Assembly: GCA_963965975.1 (NCBI GenBank)
Contig: OZ014419.1
Coordinates: 248,001-312,000 of the forward strand
Origin: Xestospongia bergquistia
Taxonomy: Eukaryota > Porifera > Demospongiae > Haplosclerida > Petrosiidae
DNA: 64,000 bases
Direction: 5' to 3'
Part shown: piece after piece, positions 18,146 through 29,578 of the stretch
How positions within the stretch are numbered: the first letter of the stretch is position 1
Layout: each line of letters opens with the position of its first letter
Notes under the pieces: model-generated
Databases searched by the model: none
Told to the model about the DNA's origin: nothing
Seen by the model: only the letters and a program-made list of their open reading frames with translations
Translations under genes and position numbers: made by a program

Positions 18146-18517
18146 ATGAGTTCATTTAATGATAAAGTAAAGATGACTTTATAAATTGTTCATGTTATTG
18201 TTGAAGGTGTTAGTGTTAATTTTACTGCACAACAATGTATAACTTGAAAGTAACAAAGCAAGAACTGTGTGTAGTAATTAATGTTGCTCTGTTATTGACT
18301 TCAAAATCAAAGTATTTACTAAACATTCTACGAATCATTCAACAAGTTATTAGTAGTTGCCAAAATTATCATGTTATGAAATGAATAACAACAGAATAGC
18401 AAAAGTGATAAAAATATGCATTTAACAAAAATGAAGTTGATTAACAAAATCAGAATGTGTATGTACTTGTCATGTGATAATCATGTGATTGTGATGGTAG
18501 CCATGTATGTAATTAAG

Positions 18518-20242
18518 TTATAAACTAGGTGGAGTGACTGCTCTCATCATGAGGGAGGCAGCAGATCGAGGAGGAACATTAGGACGATAAAGATCAGGAC
18601 GAGACTTTGACAATCTTCTCATTTCAGACATTTCCACAATGACCTCATCTTCACGTGGATCTTCAGGTATCGGTGGACTGGACCCATTTGAGCCTGTAGA
18701 TCCATGACTGGTCAAAGAATCCTTTTGTGAGAGCTTTCTCTTACAAGGAGAAGTAGGTGTCTCAAAAACACAATCAGATGAAGGAGTATGTACTTCATCA
18801 CTGATTTCTAATGAATTCTGTGAGCTCAGGGAACTCATACTTGGTTTACGAAATCGATCCAGTGATGTTGGACCTCTTGAGAGAAAAGGTCTGTTAGGTG
18901 GGTGTGGTGTTGTGGGAGATGAGATGGATGAAATTGTACCCCTTCTACTGGGTTTGGTAGCTATTTCTTCCAAGGATATACCTACATTCATCACAGGTTC
19001 ACTAGGTCTGCGAATGGTGTCTCCAATACAAACAGGTCCAGGAGATGACGGGGCTAGTCCTCCACACAAGATCCTGTTACGTGCCATTGCTGGATAGGAA
19101 GGACAACCATAATGATTCTTAGAGATGTATGCAACTTCTGTGCTTGTAGACTCCTCCAAGATTAGAAACACTCCACTTGTTTTCTCTGTGGCTATCTTCA
19201 ATTCTTGAATTAAACTCTGCAAAGCAACATAACCTGATGCAACAACAAAGAAGAAGAACTGATCAGGTTCACTTGAGTTCTTGCAAGATTTACACGTTTC
19301 AAGCCACACGATATCTCGATTGTTTAACAACATTGTACCTATCCTGCGTAAATCCTTGAGCGATACATCAGCCATCGGAAGACTAGTAGTTGGTGATATA
19401 ACAGACACAGAACCACGTGAGGTGAACTTTAATATACCCTCTCCGTTTACTGCAGATGGTTGTGTGGGAACATGAACGTGATAGACTGGTTCTGTCGTTA
19501 GAGAGAAAGACATTTGAAGAGATAAATGTATGTTGTGTCTATGACTACATTAGTATCTATTGTATTGTTATATGACATATATGCATCTATCAAGCAATTA
19601 CTAAGCAACACAAATAACTTAATAGTCCAGATGGTCTTTGTTATTATTACATCTAAGTTTACCTTGTCCGCAGATTTCACACAGCTTAGCCAACCAAATG
19701 TTTTTGGTCCTCAAATCGCTTGCTCTTAAAATGTATTTTCTTTCTTCTGTCTCAATTGCAAACACATGTTCTTTGTGACCAATTTTAGCATTAGGTCGAA
19801 TGCCAATGAATTTTGACAAGTTAATGGTGCCTCTTTTTTCTTTCATTGTTCTATCATTATAATATGAGAAATCTAATGATGTAGGATCGCTCTGAAAAAA
19901 AGAGAGATAGATTGGCAACTCAACAAGGTTACATAAATTGTCTCATCATGAACTCACTGGATCTGATCTTGATAATACAAACCATCGTCTTTTCCATTTC
20001 TAAAGAGGAAAGCAAAGAGACTTATTATAACTATGTCCTATGTAAACTAGAGGAGGAGTGTGTGTTGCATTATATGGCTGCTGCCATTTTGAATTCTCGT
20101 TCAGAATACTAGAAATACTTATTATGATCATATTATTTAGCAGTGATATGTGCTGAAGTTATAAATATATATTATATTATATATTATCATATATATAATA
20201 TTATAAATGTCCTGTAGAGTCATAGATGTAACATCTATTATA

Positions 20243-20297
<55 letters not shown>

Positions 20298-20463
20298 CTT
20301 CGTTGACAATATTGTGATTGTATAGTTATGTTCTCTCTCTTTCTCTCTGACATACCACAAAGAGTTTATCTAATGGAGGAGTCTTTTGCAGGTAACTTTC
20401 AAATAAAATCTCTCTGCCTGGAGTCAGTGGAGATCGTGGAGGAGTAGTCGGTGAGACTGCCAT
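18518..20463 (-). CDS. DOK-like adaptor: PH domain plus IRS-type PTB domain
   Basis: Four exons (20463-20356, 19999-19958, 19891-19663, 19491-18518) join in frame to 450 residues. Residues about 18-125 form a PH domain (ESYLQKTP, KWKRRWFVLSRSDP, INLSKFIGIRP, EHVFAIETEERKYILRA, IWLAKLCEI). An IRS-type PTB domain follows (GEGILKFTSRGSV, VSLKDLRRIGTMLLNNRDIV, QSLIQELKIATE). The C-terminal half is Ser/Pro-rich and disordered-looking, with a few tyrosines (DLYRPNVPPR) that could be kinase sites. PH plus PTB plus tail is the DOK arrangement: adaptors recruited to receptor or adhesion tyrosine kinases. FRS and IRS proteins are alternatives, but FRS lacks PH and IRS is much longer. Intron 1 contains a (TA)n run. 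Confidence 0.82.
20240..20292. repeat. (TA)n microsatellite in DOK-like intron 1
   Basis: About 25 TA dinucleotides within the first intron of the DOK-like gene, next to other AT palindromic sequence at 20166-20205. Confidence 0.9.
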
Positions 20464-20656
20464 TATTTGTACAGAGCAGTTTCTAACAAACACTTCACTA
20501 AAGACAGCATGCAGTTTTTGGACTATCCTGCACTTTTATTATTTTGAGCTCGACGTAGGCGTCGAACAGACTAAACCGTATACATCCTATTTAAAAATAT
20601 TAAATCCTTAAGATTTGTAATAAGCGCCAGGCGGCAAAATTAGAAATCGGAACGGC
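20464..20656. promoter_or_regulatory. Divergent promoter gap, DOK-like / RPA3
   Basis: The 193-base gap between opposite start codons is locally less AT-rich than its surroundings (GAGCTCGACGTAGGCGTCG near 20543-20561, GCGCCAGGCGGC near 20623-20634). This is the most CpG-containing of the short divergent gaps. Shared promoter use is inferred. Confidence 0.45.
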
Positions 20657-21148
20657 ATGGACATCCAAAAGCCCAAACCTCGAGTTAATGTCTCTCAAAT
20701 CTCAAACTTTATAGGGTCTTATGTAACAGTAGTAGGAAGAACTCAAGGGGTAGGTAGTAAGAGAATAGTGATTTGACATTCTTTTTAGTCAGGTAGTGTT
20801 GGTGCTAGAACATTACAAGTTGAGACTGGTGACAAACAACAATTAACTGTACATTTCCAACAGCCATTAGTGAGTTCAGTTGACTCATTATGATATGTCT
20901 AATATTTATTAGACAGAGCCATTATCTCTTTATATTGAACTAATTGGACGTGTGGAACCTGACCGTTCTCTGTCTGTAATAAGATTTGTCAATTGGGGAG
21001 ATGACCTTGGTAAGTTTTAATACATTGTTATCATTATCACCAGTTCATCCTGTTTGATGAGTTTCCTTTTTTAAATATAGACCTAGAGGCTTACTACCAA
21101 CTTGTTCAAATAATACCACAGTTTCCTACCATATTTCCTACTTCTTGA
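20657..21148 (+). CDS. RPA3: Replication protein A 14 kDa subunit (RPA3)
   Basis: Four exons (20657-20749, 20789-20869, 20913-21009, 21081-21148) encode about 112 residues, the size expected of RPA3. The protein starts MDIQKPKPRVNVSQISNFIG and shows the OB-fold pattern VTVVGRTQ, LQVETGDKQQLTVHF, YIELIGRV and VIRFVNWGDDLDLEAYYQLV, ending IPQFPTIFPTS. RPA3 is the smallest part of the single-strand DNA binding heterotrimer and holds RPA1 and RPA2 together through a helix bundle. An AATAAA signal is at 21193-21198. The start codon is 193 bases from the divergent DOK-like gene. Confidence 0.95.
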
Positions 21149-21653
21149 ACTCCCAAATAATGTGTTATAATATCCTTACTATTCTCAGTTTAAATAAATT
21201 GATGTTCTTTCAATACATTTGGTAGCAATAGAGTATAGACAGAGTGGCTCCTTCGATAAGTATACCACAATTGTAATAATAGTGATGTTAACTCATATTA
21301 TTTAATATTTACTATTTTTTGATAGCACTGTTGCCAGGGAAGACACTCCTATGTAAATCCTTACAACATGGTATTTTATTACCACCCACTTATTTATGAT
21401 AATGTGGGCCACAAATGATTTTGAAGTGGGAAATTCATAAACAGGAAACTTGTTGTTATTTTAATACCTTCAAGTTACAACCTATGGTTGTTTTATGACA
21501 GGAAATAAGGTATTCAATATAATAGTATTTAGCTTGTACCCACTTAATTTTATCCCATTGGTGGGAGAGATATCTTTAATTTCTTGTAAGTACTTTATTT
21601 ATAATACACTCACAAAAAATAGCAATGTATTAATTTAAACAAACCAGTTATTA
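21149..21653. other. Convergent intergenic region, RPA3 / MIOS
   Basis: 505 bases between two stop codons. Apart from the RPA3 poly(A) signal nothing recognisable was seen. Confidence 0.6.
21193..21198 (+). other. Poly(A) signal, RPA3
   Basis: AATAAA lies 45 bases after the RPA3 stop codon. Confidence 0.45.
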
Positions 21654-24600
21654 TCATCTAAAAGGGGAGGAGTCCAGTGAGAGACAACGACAGGTACAAT
21701 CAGTAACAGGACAAATATTATGTTTTCTATAAAGAGAGAGAGAGAGACTCGTACTCATTCCGAGTATAACAATGTACAAGTATGCAAATGGTATGAGTAT
21801 GAGTCTGATGAACTTACTCAAACCATTCTGCTATATGGTTTGCATGTCCACCATGACGACATGTCTGACACCATGTGAACCACTGCCCAAACTGGTCTGG
21901 CTGTCCTATAAATCATCACAAAAACTAGTTTGTAAAACCTGTCTGACTAGTAGCTCACTGTGATCTTTGCCTTTGTTATTACCAGCTTCCATATGCAATA
22001 GACATAAAGCACAACGAGGAAGAGGCTTACGACAACTTGGACAACTGGTAGACTATAATGACACACCCCTCCTTAATTAGCAATCTATTTAACACAACAA
22101 TTTACCTTTTTGGCAGGTGCTTTGAGTCGTTCTAAATAGTGCCCATATGATGATCATTAAACACATATACAATATATCTTACCTTGTCTTAAAATATCAC
22201 TAGATATAGCTTTATAACAAAATGTACATAATACAGCTGCTTGTCTGATGGGTTTATAAGATGGATCAAAAATCTTACGTTGATGATCAAATTGAGCTCT
22301 AAATCAAATTACAATAAACATTTAATAATTATTAAAATTATCTTAATGAACCTTTGTTTCCACATTTGCCATTGATCTAATAAACCTCTATATCTATGGA
22401 CACATATATTAAGAAAAATGGACAAACAGTAATACATGGATGCATGCAATAGCAGTAAGTAACATACCCTTCAAACCAAGCCTTGACATGATCATTTCTA
22501 TTTACACTAGGCAAGACTTGACCAGCTATAAAACATGCTGTTTGAACATCACCACTCTACATAGAGATAATACACATATATAGTGCTATATTTATAACCC
22601 ACCTTGTTCACATAGTTAGCTAACAAAGATATACCATCTTCATTTAAACCTATCATTTTATTAATACTATATCAACTACACCCACTAATTACCTGTCAGA
22701 AATAGTCCTTCGATCAATCCTTGCATGACCACTTTATCTTTCAGTTTAATTACATAGTCTTTCAACTATATTAACATGTGGTATCATGTGACTGTCATGT
22801 GATCTCATAATACCTTATGATCATCAAGATAGCGACAAGCAAACGCCACTCTGTCTTGCAACATCACTTCATTGTCAGACTAGATAGAGTGAAAGAGAGA
22901 TGAGGCTCTCCAACTAACCACTATACTAAGAGGTATCATTTCATTATACTAACCAATATATCATGAAAACCTTCTCCGAGGTTAATAGCACAAAGAAAAT
23001 TGAACACAACTCGAAGATAAGGATGACTGATTTGACGTCTGATTTGAAGACATGTTTCTTGCCATAGAGATGGCTCAGATGGTGAATATCCAGACAATGA
23101 TAATGCAATAAGATTTAACAGACTACCTAATTTGAAAGTAAGTAATGACATATTACAAACAGTGTACCTCGTAGGGTATCCCCTTTCTTTGTAGCAGACA
23201 TCGCCCCCTCCCTTAATGAGCTATTAGCTCGAGGTAAATCACCTTGAAAGACAGCAATAGCAGCTGCTCTTTCAAATCTCTCAGACGATTCCTCTCTGTT
23301 TAGTAAACACGAGTTAGTAAATTGCCACAATATAGAAAGAATTCCAAATACAAAGACAATGACCAGACAAAGAGTAACCACCATTGTCCTAATATACTAC
23401 CTACCACCTCCATTGGGAAGCCACCCATCAATATAATCAAATACACACAAGGAACCACCCTACCATCCCACAAAACCCTCAACAATAGGTAATGACCTGT
23501 ATTGACAATAAACAATGGAGTTTGTACCTCTTAAGGAATGCATTCATTGTCTCTTTATCATTGGAAAAGCTCCACCCACATAAATCAAGAGCATTCATTC
23601 GTTGAGTACTGGAGAAAGTAGGGAAAGGTGGGGCAGAGCTAGGGGGTGGAGTTTGAGTAGATCCAGAAATATCTAAATAATTATAACAATAATCAATAAG
23701 TCATTTATAATTCTGACCTTCTAAAGCATCACTAACACCTTGAATAGTTCTCTTGGAATCAGATGTTTGTTGTTCTAACATTTTATGTTAAAAACATTTA
23801 GTTTATGAATATGACATCATGTTTATTAATACTATACATGAAAGGATACTAAGTAACCACGTCCAGACACTATGTAGAGCGGGAACATCAGCTATTACCT
23901 CAATGTTTTTACTAGCCTAAAAGACACAATGAACATAGTCTTAATATAATGTATTCTTACATTAAAACCATAAGCAGTACCGACTCTTCTTCTCATCACT
24001 ATAGATATATCATCATCAGGACTTGTTTCTAATGTCTGTCATTAAGCCAGTTTACTTGTTTTTAACATACACAATGTTTTACTTGTTTTCTATTGTAAAC
24101 AGTGATGCCAGATACAATAGAATCACAACCAGACCAAGAGAGTGGAGTCTTGTCCCAAACTTTAATCTCTTTGACAACACCTAAACAATAATAGATATCT
24201 TATATCTGAAACAATGTCATTAGTAGTCTGATTAATAGGGTTATCCCCTTTACTACCTTCTTTATTAACTGTGAGTCCAGTGTTCTGCCACTCAGTATGC
24301 CATTGTAGACCAGTAAGAGGAATCTTGTCTGAATCTAGATAAAATATCTAACATTTAATAATGAGCTAATAACTCTTACAAGAGAGGGGACATCGATCGT
24401 TACTATGACAACCTAAATATTCTATATAAGTATCAACTGAATCTGAAACTAAATGGATGACAACAAACAATGAAAGATTTAAAGTAAACAATTACTTTGA
24501 GAGACAAAAGGAATATTGACTAGTCGTAGATAAGGAGTTTCGGTAACAAGAACACTTAAACATCCTGGTCTGTAAGTGCAATGGAATTAGTATATAATGA

Positions 24601-26101
24601 TAGCATGTGTTACCTGGTGGTCAGCCATGATAAATGGACAATGTTCCCATGTCTTTGAAATGAATACAACTAGTTGTTTAATTAAGAAATGGACACATAA
24701 TTTGAATAAATGGACACATAATGTGAATAAATGAACAAAAAGGGTAAACAAACAACAATAAGAATGGATAAATGGTACATAAAATGGACAGACATGTTGG
24801 ATACAGGTCGTTGAAAAGCTCTAGTGTCCCATATATAAATAGTACTACCCTATAATAATGATTTTATATTATATAATAATTATCATCATAATACCTCAGC
24901 ATATGATGTTAATTGATGTGGTATATAGGGATCAACAGCAATACCATATATGGCTTTGTGTTGAGCATATTCTCGAGGACCTGTTGTCTGCATTGTTGCA
25001 TGTTCCTCTGTTACATGGTGGATATAATCACATGACTATCACATGACTGATACCTCGGATATCAAATATCTTTAAGTATCTTGATCCCATACCAGCCACT
25101 AGACTATTCTCTTGACTTGGTATCCACGCTATAGCACTTGTGTTTTCGCCATGACCTAAATATAATTTTAAAAAGTAAACCGGTTTATAAAGTTTGCTAA
25201 ACCTGCTTCAAAAAATTTGCTCCTGTCTTCCGAAGGAGAGGTAGTGTCAGCTGAACCAAAACGTGAACCAAATACATTTCTATAACATCATAATGACATC
25301 ATCAGTATATCATTCAATCATCACCTTGTCTTATCATGAGCAGAGCCACTAGCTCGAGTGACATCCCATACAATAAGGGAAGAGTCACTCCTTGTCTTCT
25401 CAAGACCCTCAGCTAACTTTAAGGTGAAAACTACAATAAATATACCAGTGTTGTGCGTGTGTGTGTGTCACTGACCAATCTGTTATCACTAGGGTTCCAG
25501 ACAATGCAATTACAAGATCTTCCTAATGTCTTTGGAACTAATAATACATCAATGATATTAAAACTAATGTAATTATTACTGACTTAATTGAAGGGCATGT
25601 GCATTTATTGTTGGTTCCTTGGACAGTAAGCTGAAAAGATGCAAAGATATTGTATTGACACCATAATTTTAATAACTCACTTAATCAAAGAGACCTTCCC
25701 ATTTGATTGACCGACAGCAAAACAATGTGCATGATCTTTACTTGGTTGCCAAGCAACAGTCTTAATCAACATGATATTCATAATGCAATATTTATTAACA
25801 TACTTGACATTCTACTTCAGAACTAGCTGCTATCAGTCGACCCACATGTCTATCAGACAAGTGGATATCTAGAAGATATATAATACACAACATTTTAAAT
25901 AGAGAACAAATTACCTGAGGTAACTGTTATACCAGAAGTCTATAGACAAAAGAATATCAGTAATCATATCAATTCCAGGACATACTGCAAACTCACATCA
26001 TCTTTTGGTAGTGTAGTGTATACTCTCAACTCACTACCGTATGTAGCAAATTCATTCTTTATGTTAGGAGACCAAAGAACCTGCAGTTTCTCTCCAGCCA
26101 T
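21654..26101 (-). CDS. MIOS: GATOR2 subunit MIOS (WD-repeat and zinc-binding protein)
   Basis: A long multi-exon minus-strand gene from [19 protein letters not shown] at 26101 to a TGA at 21654. The N-terminal third is a WD40 propeller ([47 protein letters not shown]). The middle is alpha-solenoid ([37 protein letters not shown]). The C-terminus carries cysteine/histidine zinc-binding modules ([51 protein letters not shown]). This matches MIOS, part of GATOR2, which supports amino-acid activation of mTORC1 at lysosomes. The intron before the last exon contains a short GA/CT run close to the acceptor. The start is only 94 bases from the divergent aquaporin gene. Exon borders in the middle were not all checked. 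Confidence 0.93.
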
Positions 26102-26195
26102 ATTTGCTCAGCTGGTTTCTGTGGGCATTAATTAGGGGGTAGACAATATAGACACGTGTAATTATGCTATAATTAATTAAGGGCTTTTATAAAAG
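26102..26195. promoter_or_regulatory. Divergent promoter gap, MIOS / aquaporin
   Basis: 94 bases separate the start codons. A palindrome ACACGTGT occurs near 26152-26159. A TATAAAAG lies directly against the aquaporin ATG, too close to act as its TATA box. Confidence 0.4.
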
Positions 26196-26954
26196 ATGGC
26201 TATTCTTCCTCCTCGTTATCGTGTTCCTCTCTGGTCTACCGTCCTGTTATTTATACCAGTAGTACTAGTTTTTCTATTCAGACGCGTTTGGCGAAAGACA
26301 GATACTTATTATTCTATATTTAATGAATGTATATGTACTTTATTATGGTTAGTGTGGTGCTTTGAAATACATGCTGTTACTCTCTATTCTAATTACTTGA
26401 TCCATTCATTGACCCTCTTCCTGGCACTTCTTGCTCAACCTCTCATTTATGGGGGAGCCCTGACTAATCCTTGTGTTGTAATAATCAACTACTTGCGTAA
26501 CAAAATAACAAGACAACAAGCTATAGGTTTGTTTGTTGCTGAACTTATAGCAGTTCCTCTGTCAATGGGAACTGTTGTTCTAACATGGAATGCATTATCT
26601 GAACTCTCACCAGCACATTATGATGCTTCATTGCGAGCTCATGATTTTTTAAAAGTGCATATTATTCTTGGAGTGTTGTCAGAAGCAGTTGTCACATTTA
26701 TTGCATATATACCTCAAGTATATGTGAAACCTGGACCCTTACAAAATGTCATATGTGCTATGACCTTTATTGGACTGGAATTCCTTTTTGGAGGATTTTC
26801 GGGAGCCTTTTTTAACCCTTTACCTATCACCACCTTCAGTATTTATTATGGCAAACATACATGGGCGGAGTTACTTGTTGTTTACTGGGGTGGCTGTATG
26901 CTAGGCGGGATCCTAGTATGGAAGATTCTCTACAGTACAAGACGTTACAATTAA
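26196..26954 (+). CDS. Unorthodox aquaporin (AQP11/12-like), intronless
   Basis: A single open frame of 252 residues with about six hydrophobic membrane spans. The first pore motif is NPC (residues 91-93, GALTNPCVVI), as in animal AQP11, in place of NPA. The second reads NPL (residues 207-209, GGFSGAFFNPLPI). The approach to it (EFLFGGFSGA) is typical of the family. Unorthodox aquaporins sit mainly in internal membranes and pass water or glycerol and perhaps peroxide; the substrate here cannot be inferred. It is the only gene in the window without an intron, so it may have arisen by retroposition or intron loss. The stop is followed by 276 bases before the convergent ARPC2 stop. Confidence 0.85.
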   Translation: MAILPPRYRVPLWSTVLLFIPVVLVFLFRRVWRKTDTYYSIFNECICTLLWLVWCFEIHAVTLYSNYLIHSLTLFLALLAQPLIYGGALTNPCVVIINYLRNKITRQQAIGLFVAELIAVPLSMGTVVLTWNALSELSPAHYDASLRAHDFLKVHIILGVLSEAVVTFIAYIPQVYVKPGPLQNVICAMTFIGLEFLFGGFSGAFFNPLPITTFSIYYGKHTWAELLVVYWGGCMLGGILVWKILYSTRRYN

Positions 26955-27230
26955 TCATCAGTTCATCACATTTCTTTCAGCTGTAATATATTCATTAATA
27001 TTAGGAGATTATTTATCTATTAACATTGAAGCCGTTAATAATATTATTTTATATCTACTAATTATTAAAGTTATTAGAAAAAGATAACAATACAAAAAGT
27101 GATAATCTAATCATCTATTATAATCAGCACTACAAACAGAACATGCTATCAATTGTTCTTTTAAACTACTATGTACATCGAGATATAAAAGCTGTGAGCA
27201 CAATAACAAAAAGGTTTTAAATATACCTCT

Positions 27231-28313
27231 TCATTTACGGAAAGTACGACCCCTATTATAATTAACCAATAATGAAATTTATTTTTAATACAAAAAACTT
27301 ACGAAATAGTCTTCTTTTCAGTGACTTTGACCTCAGGTCTAGCACGATTGAGTACCTTTAACAGAGCATTAGTCCTTGCTCGCATACGAGAATGCAAATA
27401 TGCCTGAATCATAATAAGTAACGTGATAATACCATATATGGTCATAATGATTACCTTGGAACACTTGATGTGATAATGGAGATAATCTCTAAATGTATGA
27501 ATGAGATTAATTGTATTTTTCTTGCTAGCATCATCTTTGAAATGACGAGGGAACAACACTATAGGAACAAGGTAACGATTACATCATTAAAGGTGTGGTT
27601 AAACAAAATTACCAAATGTAATATAACCAACATTAGGACCAGTCAACGCATCTGTTCCCACGAGTTCTTGAGGTGGCTCAGCATGAGAGAACAATACTTG
27701 AGGTGCAGTCTGACTGCCACGCCTACCTTCTTTGAACTCCTACAATATCCATTATTTATTGAAGGGGATGTGGTTATCTTTATATTACCTGCATAAAGAC
27801 TTTGCCAATAACGACATCGTCATCATCCATAAAAACAGTACTAAAAATAACTGTAACACGATCTTTTTGAGCAGATACATACCTACAGATATATTTAGAG
27901 TAATGGTGGGTGTGGTCATGACTTACATTGTTTCTTTTTCACGATAATGAATGATGGCTGTTGACTTTTCTCCACCTTTTGATTGAATTTCAAAATATTT
28001 TTCAAAAACTGACGCAAAACAGTTTCGTTTCAATAAGGCAATATGAGTAGCCAGACCCTCTAAAATATTTGTCACATAAAGACAATCAGAAAATGTCTAC
28101 ATACCTATGTTTTCAGGAAGATTGTCTAAAGAGACTTCAAGTGATATATCATAGCTACTTTCAGGTGATACCAAATATTCACTGTATTCACGTTGTATTA
28201 ACTAATATTAATTATATAATTGAATATATTTTTATATATTATAGTTAACTTACTTCATCAGCTCCATGAGTTTTAAGATCATCGTAAAATTTAAGTGAAA
28301 TGCTTACCTAAAA

Positions 28314-28359
<46 letters not shown>

Positions 28360-28940
28360 GAAGAGAGTCTTAAAGCTAACTTACAATGTATTTTTTACTT
28401 ACTCTAATCTTGTTTTTATCGCCATCAGGGTTGCTAACATGAAACAGTACGCCATCAAAATCTATACAAGACAAAAATAGTTATATGATAAAATAAACAT
28501 TGACTTAAGTAGCACCAGTGTTGACTTCCTGTTGTACATTAATAGTTTGATACAACAAATACACTTGGGGTAACATTAAGTGTGAACTATAACAAAACAT
28601 GGATTTCCTGCCAAACCTCTTGATACAGTGACATTATAAAGATACTAGGACAAATTTATCAACTCAGGACAGTGTGTTAATTTCTATAATTACCATACAT
28701 GGCAATAAGGCTGACTTTTTAAATATGATATTATTAATACCATATAACTCAAGTCTAGTAGATCCACTTGTATCAATGACAACTTACCAGCTACTGTAAT
28801 GTCCACACCTTCTGGTTTACCAAGAGCTGCACTAGATATAAAGATTTGAATTTACAACGAATTTCATAGACTTGTTACCTCTTGAATCGTTGTAACAATA
28901 GATCTTCGATAATTTTGTTTCGAAACTCTAAGAGAATCAT
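27231..28940 (-). CDS. ARPC2: Arp2/3 complex subunit 2 (p34-Arc)
   Basis: Minus-strand gene of about ten exons, from [19 protein letters not shown] at 28940 to GRTFRK-stop at 27231, near the usual 300 residues. Strong family blocks: [122 protein letters not shown] and [23 protein letters not shown]2 with ARPC4 forms the structural core of Arp2/3 and contacts the mother actin filament in branching. An intron at 28306-28353 has a GA run that reads as a CT polypyrimidine tract just ahead of a minus-strand acceptor (TTTTTAG). Confidence 0.97.
28316..28353. repeat. (GA)n run in ARPC2 intron
   Basis: A GA run that reads as CT on the gene strand and lies about ten bases before the acceptor of the next exon, where the polypyrimidine tract should be. 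Confidence 0.9.
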
Positions 28941-29578
28941 AATGTCTTTTTAGTCAGATATTCACCAAGAAGAACTGAGGTGCCTCAACCTCAAAATGGC
29001 CGAATATTAGATGGAGGTATTTAGAGGAATATCATCACGTGGTACTTTGTAACTGCCCACTTATTAATTTACAATTATTGAGTGGGTGTTTGTTAACTAG
29101 GAATAGGAGATATTATATATTCATGACAGCTAATGGGTGGAGTTAAATTATTTGCACGTTAACTTTTTAATTATAATTTTATAATCATTGTCATAGCTTA
29201 TCTGAACCTGAATTATATTAAGAGCTATTTAACTAACCAGAGAACAATACGATTGGAAATCAATTATTTCATCTGGTAGGTTGTTCAATTTCTTATTAAT
29301 TTGTGTCAGTCTTAACATAGTCAGTGGTATAATGTCATGATACTTATTGCTCTGTAATCACAATACCTATTTCGTGAATTTTCTGATGGAAACATTCCAG
29401 TTTTTAGCAGCAACATACCCTCATGACGTGACACATGAGGACAGGTCATTTTACAAATTACACAACAGTATTATAATAATATTCATGATATCACAACTAA
29501 ACTTATACAATACAAGAAGCCATTGAAGATAATAGAAAAGTAATATGTGGTTTTAAGAGGAACTCACTCAGCAGGGTC
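28941..29578. promoter_or_regulatory. Divergent intergenic region, ARPC2 / RETSAT
   Basis: 638 bases without a supported gene. An imperfect palindrome CCTCATGACGTGACACATGAGG at 29419-29440 has seven-base arms around a CRE-like TGACGTGA core and could bind a bZIP-type factor. The rest is plain AT-rich sequence. Confidence 0.4.

Larger units (their letters stand above)
17045..18517. other. Convergent intergenic region, kinesin / DOK-like
   Basis: About 1.5 kb with no supported gene. It holds a kinesin poly(A) signal, a degenerate CTCATTCCTATA repeat (17455-17735), an 18-base duplicate (ATTGTTGACTGAGTTATT near 17957 and 17991) and a (TG)n run at 18103-18140. Short open frames here lack any family features. 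Confidence 0.6.

Noticed and set aside
18518-19513. DOK-like gene starting at the Met at 19513
   Set aside because: That Met lies in intron sequence. A good acceptor at 19492-19494 and the PH-domain exons upstream extend the gene to 20463.
26188-26195. TATAAAAG as TATA box of the aquaporin gene
   Set aside because: It touches the ATG at 26196, leaving no room for a transcription start between them.
27299-27559. Independent 86-residue gene
   Set aside because: It is the last ARPC2 exons with an intron read through between them.
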